Shown piece after piece: positions 44,779 through 54,378 of a stretch of DNA of 64,000 nt. Position numbers and translations under genes: made by a program. Position 1 is the first letter of the stretch, and each line of letters starts with the position of its first letter. This DNA comes from Haloplasma contractile SSD-17B (GTDB lineage: Bacteria > Bacillota_I > Bacilli_A > Haloplasmatales > Haloplasmataceae). The stretch is from positions 310,001-374,000 of the forward strand of contig NZ_AFNU02000001.1 of assembly GCF_000215935.2 (NCBI RefSeq), written 5' to 3'. Under the pieces are notes generated by a model, which was given only the letters and a program-made list of their open reading frames with translations, was not told the origin of the DNA and ran no database searches.

Positions 44779-47379
44779 ATGGCGAAAAAAACACTTAATA
44801 TAGTTTTTCAAACACACTGGGATCGAGAATGGTATTATTCATTCGAGTACTATAGACATCGTTTAACACAAGTAATTGATCGTGTGGTAGATGCACTTGA
44901 TCACGATGAAATTGATTATTTTGTATTTGATGGACAGGTTGCAGCACTACAAGACTTCTACGATGTTGCTGATGACCATATTGTAAATAAAGTAAAAGAA
45001 TATGTTAAAAGTGGAAAGATTGTAATCGGACCTTGGTATGTGTTAGCTGATGAATTCCTTGTTACGGGAGAGAGTCTAATTCGAAATCTTGAAATTGGCA
45101 TGGACTTTGCTGATAGGGAAGGTAAAAGTCAACGTTTAGGTTACTTGCCGGATACCTTTGGGCACATTAGCCAAATGCCTCAAATTCTAAAGGGATTCGA
45201 TATTCACGATGCTGTGATTTGGAGAGGAATTGTTCCTAAGACGTCTGAATTAACATGGCAATCACCAGATGGGACAGATGTTTTTACCGTTTTCTTACCA
45301 CAAGGTTATTACCAACCAATTGTAGATCAACCAAAATATGAAGAGTTAATGGATACGTATCTAAAAAATATAGAACCATTTGCAACAACTGATGAATTAC
45401 TATTAACAAATGGTGGCGATCATTTAATGCCAGCTAAAGTTGATATAAGAGAACGTTTGGAAACCTTAGAAAAAAAATATTCAGACTATGAATTCAAAAT
45501 TACAAACTTTAAAACATATATCGATCAACTTAAGAGTAAAGTAAATCATGAAAATCTTCCGATTTACAAGGGAGAGTTAAGAGATAATAGCAATATCCAT
45601 GTTCTACCAAATGTTTTATCGACACGTTCTTATCTAAAAAAAGATAATCAATTAATTGAAGATCAAATTTTAGGTTACACAGAACCCTTGATGGTGTTAA
45701 CTTATAATAAGGATGAACATGAACCTAAAAAATACATGAAAGAAACATGGAAATTATTAATGGAAAATCATCCCCATGACAGTATTTGCGGATGCTCTAT
45801 AGATGAAGTCCATAGAGAAATGGAAACTCGTACGTTAAAACTAAAGCAACGTTTAGATATGCTTGAAAAAGGTTCATTACAGCATAAACAATGGTACGAG
45901 TATACACTTCACGGCGCAGGTGCAAACCAACCTATTTTTGATGATTTAAAGAATTTCTTAGTGTTTAACCCTCATCCATATTCGTATACGGGTGAACTTG
46001 AATTAAACGTATATATTCGTAAGGAATTAGATGAAATTTTAGATGGCTTTATCTTACGTGATCAAGAAGGAAAAGAGTATAAGCCCGTTGTATGTAATGT
46101 TTATCATGACCGTAGTTTTGAATCTCCGACAGATTATTTCCCTGAGTTTAGAGGTGAAATATACTATGATATTGTCATTCGAGTAGAAGATTTCAAGGCT
46201 TTATCTCTAAAAGAGTTTGAAATTGTACCAGGTAATTATGAACATATTAAAATAAAAAAAGATCGCTATCTTGAAAATGAATTTGTTAAGATTGAACTGA
46301 ACGATAATCGATTAAACTTATTTGATAAGGTAGAGAACGTATATTATGATGACATCAATCATTTCTATAGTTCGTTAGATAATGGAGACGAATATAACTA
46401 CTCAAAACCAGTTAATGATGTGATTACAGATGACTATGATATTACTAATCTACGAATTGAAAAGTCATCTTTTGTACAAAAAATGTACTATACAGTGAAT
46501 ATGACGCTTCCAAAGGAATTATCTAGAAACAGAAAAGGTGCAAGCAAGGAACAGGTTAAAAATACCATTGATGTAGAGTTAACATTGTATCAAAATTCCG
46601 ATAAACTACATGTAAAAACAGTGATCAATAACCAAGCACAAGACCATCGTTTAAGAACGACTTTTAATACAGGAACTAAACTAGCTCATAGCTATAGTGA
46701 TAGTGCATTCAGTATTGAAAAACGGGAGATTCGTGACGAAGTATTTGAATGTGATCCTAAATATGGTAATGAAGTACCTGTTGTAGTCGACCCATCATTA
46801 TCAATGGTATACGCAGCAAATAAAGAACAGGGGCTAGTTATTAACCACAGAGGTCTTCAAGAATATCAAATGGTGAATCATGACAATCATTCTGTGATTG
46901 AATTAACCTTAATGCGTAATGTAGGATGGTTATCACGTGATGACTTTAGAAGTCGTGGTGGTGGAGCAGGACCTAGTTTTGAGACACCGGAAGCTCAATG
47001 TATTGGAACATACGAATTTGAGTATACTATTGCACCAGTTAAAAAGGAGTGTTCTGTAGCTGAATACTTGACTGATGCACACGTGTTTCGTAATCCTTTA
47101 AAAGTATATAAAGGAAAACTAAATGATGATCAGGTGCAAAATGTGATTTCAATTGATAACAAAAAAATTCAGTGGTCATCATTAAGAAAAATTGATCAGA
47201 ACGTTTATTTACGTTTATGGAATCCTACTAATGAAGAATTGACATTCAATTTAGATACGAAAATAGACTTTAAACGTTTAATATCGGTTCAATTGAATCA
47301 TAAAGAAATAGAAGTATTAGATGAAAGCAAGATAACAATCAAACCAAATCAAATTATGACTATATGTTTTGAACGCTAA
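44779..47379 (+). CDS. GH38 alpha-mannosidase, cytosolic
   Basis: 866 residues, ATG behind AGAGGTGA. N-terminal GH38 barrel: zinc ligands in FQTHWDREWYYSFE, nucleophile Asp in GYLPDTFGHISQMPQIL, VIWRGIVP, and the helical bundle motif NHPHDSICGCS with a zinc-binding His. Beta-sandwich domains follow (about 380-866). No signal peptide, so it acts on imported manno-oligosaccharides. Bacterial intracellular GH38 enzymes cleave alpha-1,3, alpha-1,2 or alpha-1,6 mannosides. It lies in one operon with ROK and the FAD protein. Confidence 0.94.
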   Translation: MAKKTLNIVFQTHWDREWYYSFEYYRHRLTQVIDRVVDALDHDEIDYFVFDGQVAALQDFYDVADDHIVNKVKEYVKSGKIVIGPWYVLADEFLVTGESLIRNLEIGMDFADREGKSQRLGYLPDTFGHISQMPQILKGFDIHDAVIWRGIVPKTSELTWQSPDGTDVFTVFLPQGYYQPIVDQPKYEELMDTYLKNIEPFATTDELLLTNGGDHLMPAKVDIRERLETLEKKYSDYEFKITNFKTYIDQLKSKVNHENLPIYKGELRDNSNIHVLPNVLSTRSYLKKDNQLIEDQILGYTEPLMVLTYNKDEHEPKKYMKETWKLLMENHPHDSICGCSIDEVHREMETRTLKLKQRLDMLEKGSLQHKQWYEYTLHGAGANQPIFDDLKNFLVFNPHPYSYTGELELNVYIRKELDEILDGFILRDQEGKEYKPVVCNVYHDRSFESPTDYFPEFRGEIYYDIVIRVEDFKALSLKEFEIVPGNYEHIKIKKDRYLENEFVKIELNDNRLNLFDKVENVYYDDINHFYSSLDNGDEYNYSKPVNDVITDDYDITNLRIEKSSFVQKMYYTVNMTLPKELSRNRKGASKEQVKNTIDVELTLYQNSDKLHVKTVINNQAQDHRLRTTFNTGTKLAHSYSDSAFSIEKREIRDEVFECDPKYGNEVPVVVDPSLSMVYAANKEQGLVINHRGLQEYQMVNHDNHSVIELTLMRNVGWLSRDDFRSRGGGAGPSFETPEAQCIGTYEFEYTIAPVKKECSVAEYLTDAHVFRNPLKVYKGKLNDDQVQNVISIDNKKIQWSSLRKIDQNVYLRLWNPTNEELTFNLDTKIDFKRLISVQLNHKEIEVLDESKITIKPNQIMTICFER

Positions 47380-47409
47380 ATAAAGAATCTACATAAATGA
47401 GGTGGAAAG

Positions 47410-48993
47410 ATGAGTGTTAAGCACCATTACGACATTGTAGTAATAGGAGCGAGTATTGGTGGTGTTTTAGCTGCCTACTCTGCTGCTAAAAGTGGTAAAA
47501 AAGTGGTACTAACAGAGGAGACTGACTGGATTGGTGGACAGTTAACAAGCCAAGCAGTTCCTCCTGATGAGCATAAATGGATTGAAGAATTTGGATGTAC
47601 TAGTACATATCGATCCTATCGAAATAAAGTTCGTGATTATTACAGGTCACATCCGTTTATTTCTAATGATTTAAAAGACAAAGACTTATTTTGCCCTGGG
47701 GGCTCTTCAGTAAGTCGTCTATCACACGAACCTAAAGTTGCACTTCATTTCTTAAATGAACTGTTACTTCCTTTTATTAATAATGGATCTCTTACCTTAC
47801 TCTTGAATCATAAAGCGGTTTCTAGTAAAAAAGATAATGAAGTAATTAGTGAGGTAACGATCGAGAACCTTAATACGAAGAGACAATTGACTTTAACCGG
47901 TCTATATTTCTTAGATGGAACAGATGTTGGCGATTTATTACCGATAACAGATACAGATTACGTGACAGGTGCAGAGAGTAAAGACGAAACAAACGAACTC
48001 CATGCTAATGAAACAAGGGATCCTTATGATATGCAACCTGTAACATGGGTAGCAGCGGTTGATTATGTTGAGGGTGAAAATCATGTGATTGAAAAACCTA
48101 TAGAGTATGAATTTTATAAAAAATTGATGCAACCATACGACCAATATCCAATTCTAAGCTGGTACGGCCCTGATTCATCAACAGGAAAGGCTAAACAGTT
48201 CGGAATGTTTCCTAAAGAAAAGGGAGAAAATGGTGAGAACTTATTTTCACTTTGGACGTATAGACGAATTGTGGCTCCACATCATTACACTGAAAACTTT
48301 CAACCAAATGATATTACATTGATTAATTGGCCGCAAAACGATTACTTTTTAGGAAATTTATTTGAAGATGACAATATTGAACATCATCGACATATGGCGA
48401 AGCAACTCACGTTATCATTTGTTTATTGGTTACAAACGGAAGCACCAAGAAAAGATGGTGGTGTTGGATATCCTGGTATCAGATTACGTGGGGATGTCTT
48501 AGGAACGGAAGATGGACTAGCAAAATATCCTTATATAAGAGAATCTAGAAGGATTAAATCATTATTTACTGTAAATGAGAACCATATTAATGCAAATGTT
48601 GTAAAACAGTTACCAACTTTCTATGATACAGTTGGTGTAGGATGTTATCATATTGATTTACATATTACAACAAAGACGAATAAGTTCTTCTATGATCACA
48701 GTTGGCCATTTGAAATTCCTTTAGGATCTATGATTCCAGTTAAAACTAAAAATTTAATACCTGCCTGTAAAAATATTGGAACTACTCATTTAACAAATGG
48801 ATGTTTCCGTCTTCATCCTGTTGAGTGGAATATTGGAGAGGTAGCAGGATATTTAGCAAGTTATGCAATAGACAATAATCTTTCATTAATACAGATACGA
48901 AATAACCATAATCACTTAGAGGCATTTCAAGCGTTATTAGTAGAAAACGGGATTGAGTTACATTGGCCTAAGGATCAAGTGACTCCGATTTAA
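47410..48993 (+). CDS. FAD-dependent oxidoreductase (PF12831 type)
   Basis: 527 residues, ATG behind TGAGGTGG. An N-terminal FAD-binding Rossmann fold (YDIVVIGASIGGVLAAYSAA, then VVLTEETDWIGGQLTSQAVP) matches FAD_oxidored proteins; the glycine motif is the relaxed G-x-S-x-G-G form. The C-terminal LIPACKNIGTTHLTNGCFRLHPVEWNIGEVAGYLA is also typical, with the last acidic and glycine residues near FAD. No signal peptide. Members occur in many bacterial glycan loci but the substrates are mostly unknown; oxidation of a sugar or glycoside is inferred from the GH38/ROK operon. Confidence 0.8.
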   Translation: MSVKHHYDIVVIGASIGGVLAAYSAAKSGKKVVLTEETDWIGGQLTSQAVPPDEHKWIEEFGCTSTYRSYRNKVRDYYRSHPFISNDLKDKDLFCPGGSSVSRLSHEPKVALHFLNELLLPFINNGSLTLLLNHKAVSSKKDNEVISEVTIENLNTKRQLTLTGLYFLDGTDVGDLLPITDTDYVTGAESKDETNELHANETRDPYDMQPVTWVAAVDYVEGENHVIEKPIEYEFYKKLMQPYDQYPILSWYGPDSSTGKAKQFGMFPKEKGENGENLFSLWTYRRIVAPHHYTENFQPNDITLINWPQNDYFLGNLFEDDNIEHHRHMAKQLTLSFVYWLQTEAPRKDGGVGYPGIRLRGDVLGTEDGLAKYPYIRESRRIKSLFTVNENHINANVVKQLPTFYDTVGVGCYHIDLHITTKTNKFFYDHSWPFEIPLGSMIPVKTKNLIPACKNIGTTHLTNGCFRLHPVEWNIGEVAGYLASYAIDNNLSLIQIRNNHNHLEAFQALLVENGIELHWPKDQVTPI

Positions 48994-48995
48994 CA

Positions 48996-49024
48996 TTGAA
49001 AATATTTACATTGTTTGGTAAAAT
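48996..49024 (+). promoter_or_regulatory. Putative promoter of the rpiR-type regulator
   Basis: TTGAAA (48996-49001), 17 bases, TAAAAT (49019-49024), so the regulator has its own start after the FAD gene. Confidence 0.55.
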
Positions 49025-49031
49025 GTAGAAA

Positions 49032-49048
49032 GTTACAAAAAATGTAAC
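49032..49048 (+). promoter_or_regulatory. Inverted repeat at the regulator's start point
   Basis: GTTACA-AAAAA-TGTAAC, perfect 6-bp arms, about at +1 to +18 and 22 bases before the ATG. It suits autoregulation. Confidence 0.5.
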
Positions 49049-49070
49049 ATTATGAAAGGGGGAGGATCCA

Positions 49071-49892
49071 ATGGTCGATAGTATCGAAAGTAGAATTAAT
49101 GCAGTTTCAGATAAATTTACAAAGTCGGATCGCAAACTAATAGAATATTTTAGAGAACACACATTTCAAGATGTTATTTATCAGTCAATCACCGAATTAT
49201 CTGAACTTTGTGGTGTTGGTGAAGCCACAATTCTTCGGTTTTGTCGTAAGTTAGGGTTAAAAGGGTATCAAGAATTTAAACTAGTCTTAGCGCAAGAATT
49301 AGCTAAATCATCTTCAAGTGAAAATGAAGGGTTCGTAGGTCAAATTGCCGACAATATGACAAGAGCTATAGAGGAAACTAAGAATATCATTGATTTAGAT
49401 GAACTCGATAAAGCAGTCGATATAATTGTTAATAGTAATCGCAAATATTTCTTTGGACTTGGTAACTCGGGAATTGTAGCAAGGGAATGTAAATATAGAT
49501 TGTTACGAATTGGATTACATGTTGATGCAATTGTAGAATCTCACTTCCAAGCAATGTCTGCTTCAACATTATCGAGTGAAGATGTAGTTGTTTTAATTAG
49601 TGTCTCGGGAAGTACTAAAGATATAATTAAAGTTGCTAAAATAGCAAAAGAGAATAATGTTAAAGTCATTGTGATTACTAATTATTCAAAGTCTCCAGTG
49701 ACAAAATATGCAGATCTAGTTCTGTATTCAGTGCGAAAAGAGGGACCGTTAGAAGGTGGATCTCTAATTTCTAAAATATCACAGTTATACGTAGTTGATG
49801 TATTATGTACAGGTATTTCATTAGCTATTGATGGCGCTGCAGATATCGCACGTGAGAAGACGGCTCGAGCTGTTGTAGATAAGATTGTATAA
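49071..49892 (+). CDS. MurR/RpiR family transcriptional regulator
   Basis: 273 residues, ATG behind GGGGGAGG. N-terminal HTH_6 domain (about 1-77; SITELSELCGVGEATILRFCRKLGLKGYQEFKL) and a C-terminal SIS domain that binds phosphosugars (about 120-250; SVSGSTKDIIKVAKIAKENN, VITNYSKSPVTKYAD). The family usually senses sugar phosphates such as MurNAc-6-P, GlcNAc-6-P or ManNAc-6-P. Located at the end of the glycan region, it is the best local candidate to bind the GAAA-N5-TTTC sites upstream of nanE and the GHL10 gene. Confidence 0.9.
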   Translation: MVDSIESRINAVSDKFTKSDRKLIEYFREHTFQDVIYQSITELSELCGVGEATILRFCRKLGLKGYQEFKLVLAQELAKSSSSENEGFVGQIADNMTRAIEETKNIIDLDELDKAVDIIVNSNRKYFFGLGNSGIVARECKYRLLRIGLHVDAIVESHFQAMSASTLSSEDVVVLISVSGSTKDIIKVAKIAKENNVKVIVITNYSKSPVTKYADLVLYSVRKEGPLEGGSLISKISQLYVVDVLCTGISLAIDGAADIAREKTARAVVDKIV

Positions 49893-49898
49893 AAAAAC

Positions 49899-49934
49899 GA
49901 TGAATTCTATTTTTTAGAGTTCATCTTTTTTTTT
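49899..49934 (+). terminator. Regulator terminator
   Basis: GATGAATTCT pairs (with G-T pairs) with AGAGTTCATC, followed by nine T. Confidence 0.8.
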
Positions 49935-50236
49935 GAGTAAATATGTTACACGATTGAACCACTAACTAATAACTTTTAAATAAAGGATTCTTTTGCTTAA
50001 GATGAAAAAAAATTACATTACAAGTATAAATTTTGTGGATTTATGAATATAATTTCCAAATTCTGTTGATTCTGATATAAATTCGTAATATTATAGTAGT
50101 ATAAATGCTGCATTAATTGCAGAATAGTTATCTAAGGACTTGATTTTGTCGAAAAAGCAAAAAAGTAGATCGCATAGATAGGTTATAGGTTAAATTAAAA
50201 TTAAGTTAAATATCGCAATGGGATGGGGTGAACGGT
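49935..50236. other. Intergenic region with a promoter and palindrome
   Basis: No gene seen in 300 bases. TTGATT (50066-50071), 17 bases, TATTAT (50089-50094) is a plausible promoter for the following membrane gene. A CTGCA-TTAAT-TGCAG palindrome at 50108-50122 falls just downstream of it, leaving a leader of about 135 nt. Confidence 0.45.
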
Positions 50237-50869
50237 ATGATTGATAAAAATAAAGCACAAAATTTTGTGAATAGAGGATATAGTATTGACAACAAATTGA
50301 TTAACTCATTATTTTTCTCCAATTCTTTTATAGTATTAGTTGTGATACTTTTTCAAATGATGATAAACGCTAAACTTCTTGATAATCTTATACTATATTT
50401 AATATATGCAATTCTAAACATTTATTTAAAATTCTTTAACAATAGTGTTTTGAAAAGAAATATATTTTTGTATGCAGTGTCATATTTTTATTTGTTTTTA
50501 AACATCAACATATTAATCTATAGTACTATAACCTATGATGCTTTAAATGTTTTAAATGTTTTCTTCTTTATAATGGCAATTGCCTGTCAAATTATAGTTC
50601 TAGTAATTTTCGTAATCATATGGTTTAATTTAGCAAAAAATTATAAAAAAACCTATAGGCCTGTTCCATATGTTGCAAGTGGTTTTGGAGTAAGTGCATT
50701 GTTTATATTTAAGAACTTTGTCAATATACCAGAAAAAAATGGCTCATTAATTATTTATTTAATTTCATATTCAGTTATTATGATTATTTTATATCATTTT
50801 AGTAGTACTATTGTAAAACTTTATTTGGTTATGAAGTTTGATATTACCGACTATACGATTAGTTATTGA
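50237..50869 (+). CDS. Unknown polytopic membrane protein
   Basis: 210 residues from ATG 50237 (GGGGTG just upstream; the GTG at 50228 is part of it). About 35 hydrophilic residues are followed by five or six hydrophobic helices, and the sequence ends KFDITDYTISY. It is rich in Ile, Leu, Phe and Asn. I do not recognise a family. It stands alone between terminators, with its own promoter candidate and leader. Longest uninterrupted frame in this stretch with a good ribosome site, so probably real. Confidence 0.6.
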   Translation: MIDKNKAQNFVNRGYSIDNKLINSLFFSNSFIVLVVILFQMMINAKLLDNLILYLIYAILNIYLKFFNNSVLKRNIFLYAVSYFYLFLNINILIYSTITYDALNVLNVFFFIMAIACQIIVLVIFVIIWFNLAKNYKKTYRPVPYVASGFGVSALFIFKNFVNIPEKNGSLIIYLISYSVIMIILYHFSSTIVKLYLVMKFDITDYTISY

Positions 50870-50994
50870 GTAAATACCATTTCTATAAGTTTTTTTATCA
50901 AAATATTATAACACTTTAGAAACAACTTCAATTAATATTTTTCTTTAGAATGTATTGATCAAATAATATATCTTTAATTATTTATTTCAAATAC

Positions 50995-51034
50995 GAAAAG
51001 GGCTACTCATGTTTTGAGATTAGCCCTTTTAAAC
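50995..51034. terminator. Bidirectional terminator
   Basis: AAAAGGGCTA-CTCA / TGAG-AT-TAGCCCTTTT with a short loop; serves the membrane gene and, 128 bases downstream of it, the convergent fetB-like gene. Confidence 0.75.
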
Positions 51035-51161
51035 ATGTTATTCTAATTTTGATTTGAGCATGTTTAGACTTTAAGTACACATATTTAAACCTTTAATTTT
51101 AATATAGTTTAATCAATATAACATCGTGTCATTAACAAGAATTCGTTCTAACTTTGTAGAA

Positions 51162-51932
51162 TTACAAATCCAACACATCATAATCATTGAATGATTTTCG
51201 AATCGTAAATAGGATTGTTAAAATCGCTGTAAAGTATCGTACGATCAGAATTGCGATCATGATTGCGATTTGATAGAGAATAGCAGTCATCGGTGCAGAT
51301 CCACCTAGTATCTGCCCTGTCATCATTCCCGGAAGAGCAACAAGACCAATGGTCTCAATTGAGGCAATCGTAGGATTCACACTCGCTTTTATTGCACTTC
51401 TAAAATAAGGACGTAACGCTTCATATCGACTCGTACTTAGACTAAGTGTTGTAAAATATTTTTTCTGATTATCTTTAATATTCTTGTAGAATCGATCGAT
51501 TGCAATGATATTACCGCTTAATGAATTTCCAATAATCATTCCCGCAATAGGGATTAAATATCTAGCTGTAAAAATGTTTGTAAGATCAATAACTAGATAG
51601 TTAAAGTAAACTAACATAGTTATATTTACTATGAAAATGGCAGAAAATATTGGAAGTAAGTGTTTTTTAATTACTAAAAGAGTTGAATTGATTGTTGTAA
51701 TGGATGCGACTAAAATCATGATGAAAATATAGGCAATGTTGATCAGCCAGTTATTATAGTCAAATAAATATTGTAAAAACAAACCAACTAGAGATAGTTG
51801 AATGAACATTCGAATAATAGCTATAATTGACTTTTTAGAAATTCCTAACTGTAGTTTTAAATTAAAAAATAGGAATAATAAAACAGGTATAAACAAATAT
51901 AGAACTGATAAATAAGTTATGTTTTCATTCAT
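51162..51932 (-). CDS. fetB: FetB/YbbM-like ABC permease (UPF0014)
   Basis: 256 residues with about seven membrane helices. The family signature is present: ALRPYFRSAIKASVNPTIAS then IETIGLVALPGMMTGQILGG. In E. coli, FetB with FetA forms an iron exporter that gives resistance to peroxide stress. It follows the ATPase gene by one base on the minus strand, so the two are translationally linked. Metal specificity here is inferred from family. Confidence 0.88.
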   Translation of the reverse strand: MNENITYLSVLYLFIPVLLFLFFNLKLQLGISKKSIIAIIRMFIQLSLVGLFLQYLFDYNNWLINIAYIFIMILVASITTINSTLLVIKKHLLPIFSAIFIVNITMLVYFNYLVIDLTNIFTARYLIPIAGMIIGNSLSGNIIAIDRFYKNIKDNQKKYFTTLSLSTSRYEALRPYFRSAIKASVNPTIASIETIGLVALPGMMTGQILGGSAPMTAILYQIAIMIAILIVRYFTAILTILFTIRKSFNDYDVLDL

Positions 51933-51933
51933 A

Positions 51934-52545
51934 TTACCACTCCACCACTTTTATTTGATCATGCTCTTTCCATAGTTGATCGTGGGAAATAATAAGCATT
52001 GTTTGATCAAGACTCAGAATATAACTGACGACCTTCTCTTTCATTTTTTTATCTAATCCCGACGTAATCTCATCTAAAAGTAAGATAGGTCTTTTTAAGA
52101 GTAGCGCCGTGACTAGTCCCAACCGTTGCCGTTCACCGCCAGATAGTTCTTCAATCATCTTAGTACGTACATGATTAATATTGAATACGTTAAATAACTT
52201 ATCCATTTCTAATTCATCAAATTTCAAATCTTTGTTAACTTTATAATTCAAAATATTACTTAATAGTTCATTTACTCGTTGATTATAGAGGTCTACATCT
52301 TGACTTACGTAAGCGATCTTGCTTCGTATTTCTTTTAAGGTTTTAGAAGTCATAGTTATGCCATCAACTATGATGTCACCAGAATCCGGTTTGATAAACC
52401 CCAAAACGAGTTTCATTAAGGTTGTTTTACCGCTTCCCGAAGGAGCGTTTAGTAATACCTTCTCATGCCGATTAATAGTGAGGTTGAAGTGCTTAAAAAG
52501 TGTTTGATTATTAAATTCTAATGAAATATTTTTATATTGAATCAA
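51934..52545 (-). CDS. fetA: FetA-like ABC transporter ATP-binding protein
   Basis: 203 residues. Walker A APSGSGKTTLMK, Q-loop AYVSQDVDLYNQ, signature LSGGERQRLGL, Walker B ILLLDEITSGLD and a C-terminal switch histidine in LIISHDQ. TTG start at 52545 with AGAGG 8 bases upstream. Partner of the UPF0014 permease; together a probable iron exporter. The small size is normal for FetA. It does not belong to the sugar importer at 39.6-43.8 kb, which needs a CUT1 ATPase of about 370 residues. Confidence 0.88.
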   Translation of the reverse strand: MIQYKNISLEFNNQTLFKHFNLTINRHEKVLLNAPSGSGKTTLMKLVLGFIKPDSGDIIVDGITMTSKTLKEIRSKIAYVSQDVDLYNQRVNELLSNILNYKVNKDLKFDELEMDKLFNVFNINHVRTKMIEELSGGERQRLGLVTALLLKRPILLLDEITSGLDKKMKEKVVSYILSLDQTMLIISHDQLWKEHDQIKVVEW

Positions 52546-52584
52546 GTATAAAACCTCTTTCTTCTAATAATATATTCATTTACG

Positions 52585-52613
52585 ATAATAGCAAAAAAAT
52601 GAGAAACAAACAA
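52585..52613 (-). promoter_or_regulatory. Putative promoter of fetAB
   Basis: Minus strand TTGTTT (52613-52608), 17 bases, TATTAT (52590-52585). Confidence 0.45.
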
Positions 52614-52638
52614 TTAAAATGTATAGTTGATGCGATAG

Positions 52639-52667
52639 TTGACTATATACTTTGTATCTCCTATACA
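52639..52667 (+). promoter_or_regulatory. Orphan promoter-like sequence between fetA and miaB
   Basis: TTGACT (52639-52644), 17 bases, TATACA (52662-52667), about 260 bases upstream of miaB and without a gene directly behind it. The rest of 52546-52929 holds no supported gene. Confidence 0.3.
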
Positions 52668-52819
52668 AATAAAATTATTGTATGTTGTTTTATTGTTACT
52701 TTGTGTTGTATTATTCTATGAGTATTAGCATCTAAAAAAATAGGTTTATTAATCATTTAAAATTTATTCGATTTTAGAAAACTTTGTCAAAAAAGGTAAA
52801 AAATTATTATATATATCGT

Positions 52820-52848
52820 TTGATTTAGTTTAGTCAACCATGTATAAT
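52820..52848 (+). promoter_or_regulatory. Promoter of the miaB operon
   Basis: TTGATT (52820-52825), 17 bases, TATAAT (52843-52848); a leader of about 75 bases follows. Confidence 0.65.
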
Positions 52849-52929
52849 AGTTATGATATACGTATATAAGCTTATTAACCAGTAATAGTAAGTATATAGA
52901 ATAAAAATGAATAGAAGTAGGTGTTAAAC

Positions 52930-54378
52930 ATGGCAGAAAAAGATTACTCAAAATATTTTAAAAAGCCTAACTTAAAAGAAGCTGCGAAACGTGGTAAAGA
53001 ACGTGTGAAAGTCATTAACTTTGATTTACCTGAAACGATGGAAAAAATCGGTAAGGGTAAGAAGTTTTTAATAGATACATTTGGTTGTCAAATGAATGTT
53101 CATGATACCGAGGTTATGTCAGGAATTCTTCAGAATATGGGATTTAATCATACAAAGAACGAAGAAGAAGCTGATATTATTATCTTAAACACATGTGCTA
53201 TTCGTGAGAATGCTGAGAATAAAGTTTTTGGTAAAATCGGAGCCCTTAAACATTTAAAACGAGAAAATCCTGATCTAATATTAGGTGTATGTGGGTGTAT
53301 GTCTCAGGAAGAAAAAATTGTAAATACCTTACTTGAGAAATACCAACACGTTGATTTAATATTTGGTACCCATAATATTCACCGCCTACCTGAATATTTG
53401 CGTGATGCATACTTAAATAAAGAACGTATTGTAGAAGTGTGGTCACAAGAGGGTGACATTGTTGAACACATGCCAAAACGCCGTGAGGGAAGTGTTAAAG
53501 CATGGGTAAATATTACTTATGGTTGTGATGAATTCTGTACCTACTGTATCGTACCATTTACTCGTGGTAAAGAACGTTCACGATTACCAAAAGATATTAT
53601 CAACGAAGTAAGAGAGTTAGCAGAACTTGGTTACAAAGAAGTAACGTTACTCGGTCAAAATGTTAACTCTTACGGAAAAGACTTTAAAGATGAGAAATAC
53701 GGATTCGGAGACTTATTAAATGACTTAAATAAGGTTGACATTCCGCGTGTTCGATTTACAACGTCTCACCCTAAGGATTTTGATGATAAATCAGTTGCTG
53801 CTTTAGGTAAAGGTGGAAACTTAGTTGAACACATTCATTTGCCAGTTCAATCGGGGAACACAGACGTACTAAAACGAATGAATCGTAAGTATACGAGAGA
53901 AGACTACTTAGAACTAGTTAGAAAGTTAAAAGAAACGATTCCTAATGTTTCGTTAACAACGGATATTATTGTTGGATTCCCTAATGAAACAGACGAGCAG
54001 TTCGAAGATACATTGTCCCTAGTAAAAGAAGTTGGGTATGAAGGAGCCTTTACTTTTATCTACTCACCTCGAGAAGGTACGCCAGCAGCTAAAATGAAAG
54101 ACAATGTTCCGATGGAAGTAAAAAAAGAACGATTACAACGTCTAAATAAATTAGTAAATGAAGGGTACCGTAAAGGTCACGAGCAATATAAAGGACAGGT
54201 TGTAGAAGTGCTTTGTGAAGGAACAAGTAAGAATGACGACTCAATTTTAGCGGGATATACACGTACAAATAAATTGGTGAACTTTACGGGTGACACTGCT
54301 GCAATCGGAAACCTAGTAAAGGTAAAAGTCACAGAAGCGAGAACATGGCATCTTTTAGGTGAACAAGTTTATGAATAA
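52930..54378 (+). CDS. miaB: tRNA-2-methylthio-N6-dimethylallyladenosine synthase
   Basis: 482 residues from ATG 52930 (AGGTG at 52918-52922 rules out the GTG at 52921). The N-terminal UPF0004 domain has [18 protein letters not shown] and its own iron-sulfur cysteines; the radical SAM centre is [20 protein letters not shown], and a C-terminal TRAM domain (about 415-478) binds tRNA. It adds the methylthio group to i6A37 after MiaA has made i6A; miaA lies 6 kb downstream. The 3' end overlaps ymcA by 8 bases. Confidence 0.96.
   Translation: MAEKDYSKYFKKPNLKEAAKRGKERVKVINFDLPETMEKIGKGKKFLIDTFGCQMNVHDTEVMSGILQNMGFNHTKNEEEADIIILNTCAIRENAENKVFGKIGALKHLKRENPDLILGVCGCMSQEEKIVNTLLEKYQHVDLIFGTHNIHRLPEYLRDAYLNKERIVEVWSQEGDIVEHMPKRREGSVKAWVNITYGCDEFCTYCIVPFTRGKERSRLPKDIINEVRELAELGYKEVTLLGQNVNSYGKDFKDEKYGFGDLLNDLNKVDIPRVRFTTSHPKDFDDKSVAALGKGGNLVEHIHLPVQSGNTDVLKRMNRKYTREDYLELVRKLKETIPNVSLTTDIIVGFPNETDEQFEDTLSLVKEVGYEGAFTFIYSPREGTPAAKMKDNVPMEVKKERLQRLNKLVNEGYRKGHEQYKGQVVEVLCEGTSKNDDSILAGYTRTNKLVNFTGDTAAIGNLVKVKVTEARTWHLLGEQVYE

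Noticed and set aside
52521-52721. 66-codon frame on the plus strand next to fetA
   Set aside because: Overlaps the fetA start and promoter, has no ribosome site and a composition like noncoding AT-rich DNA.
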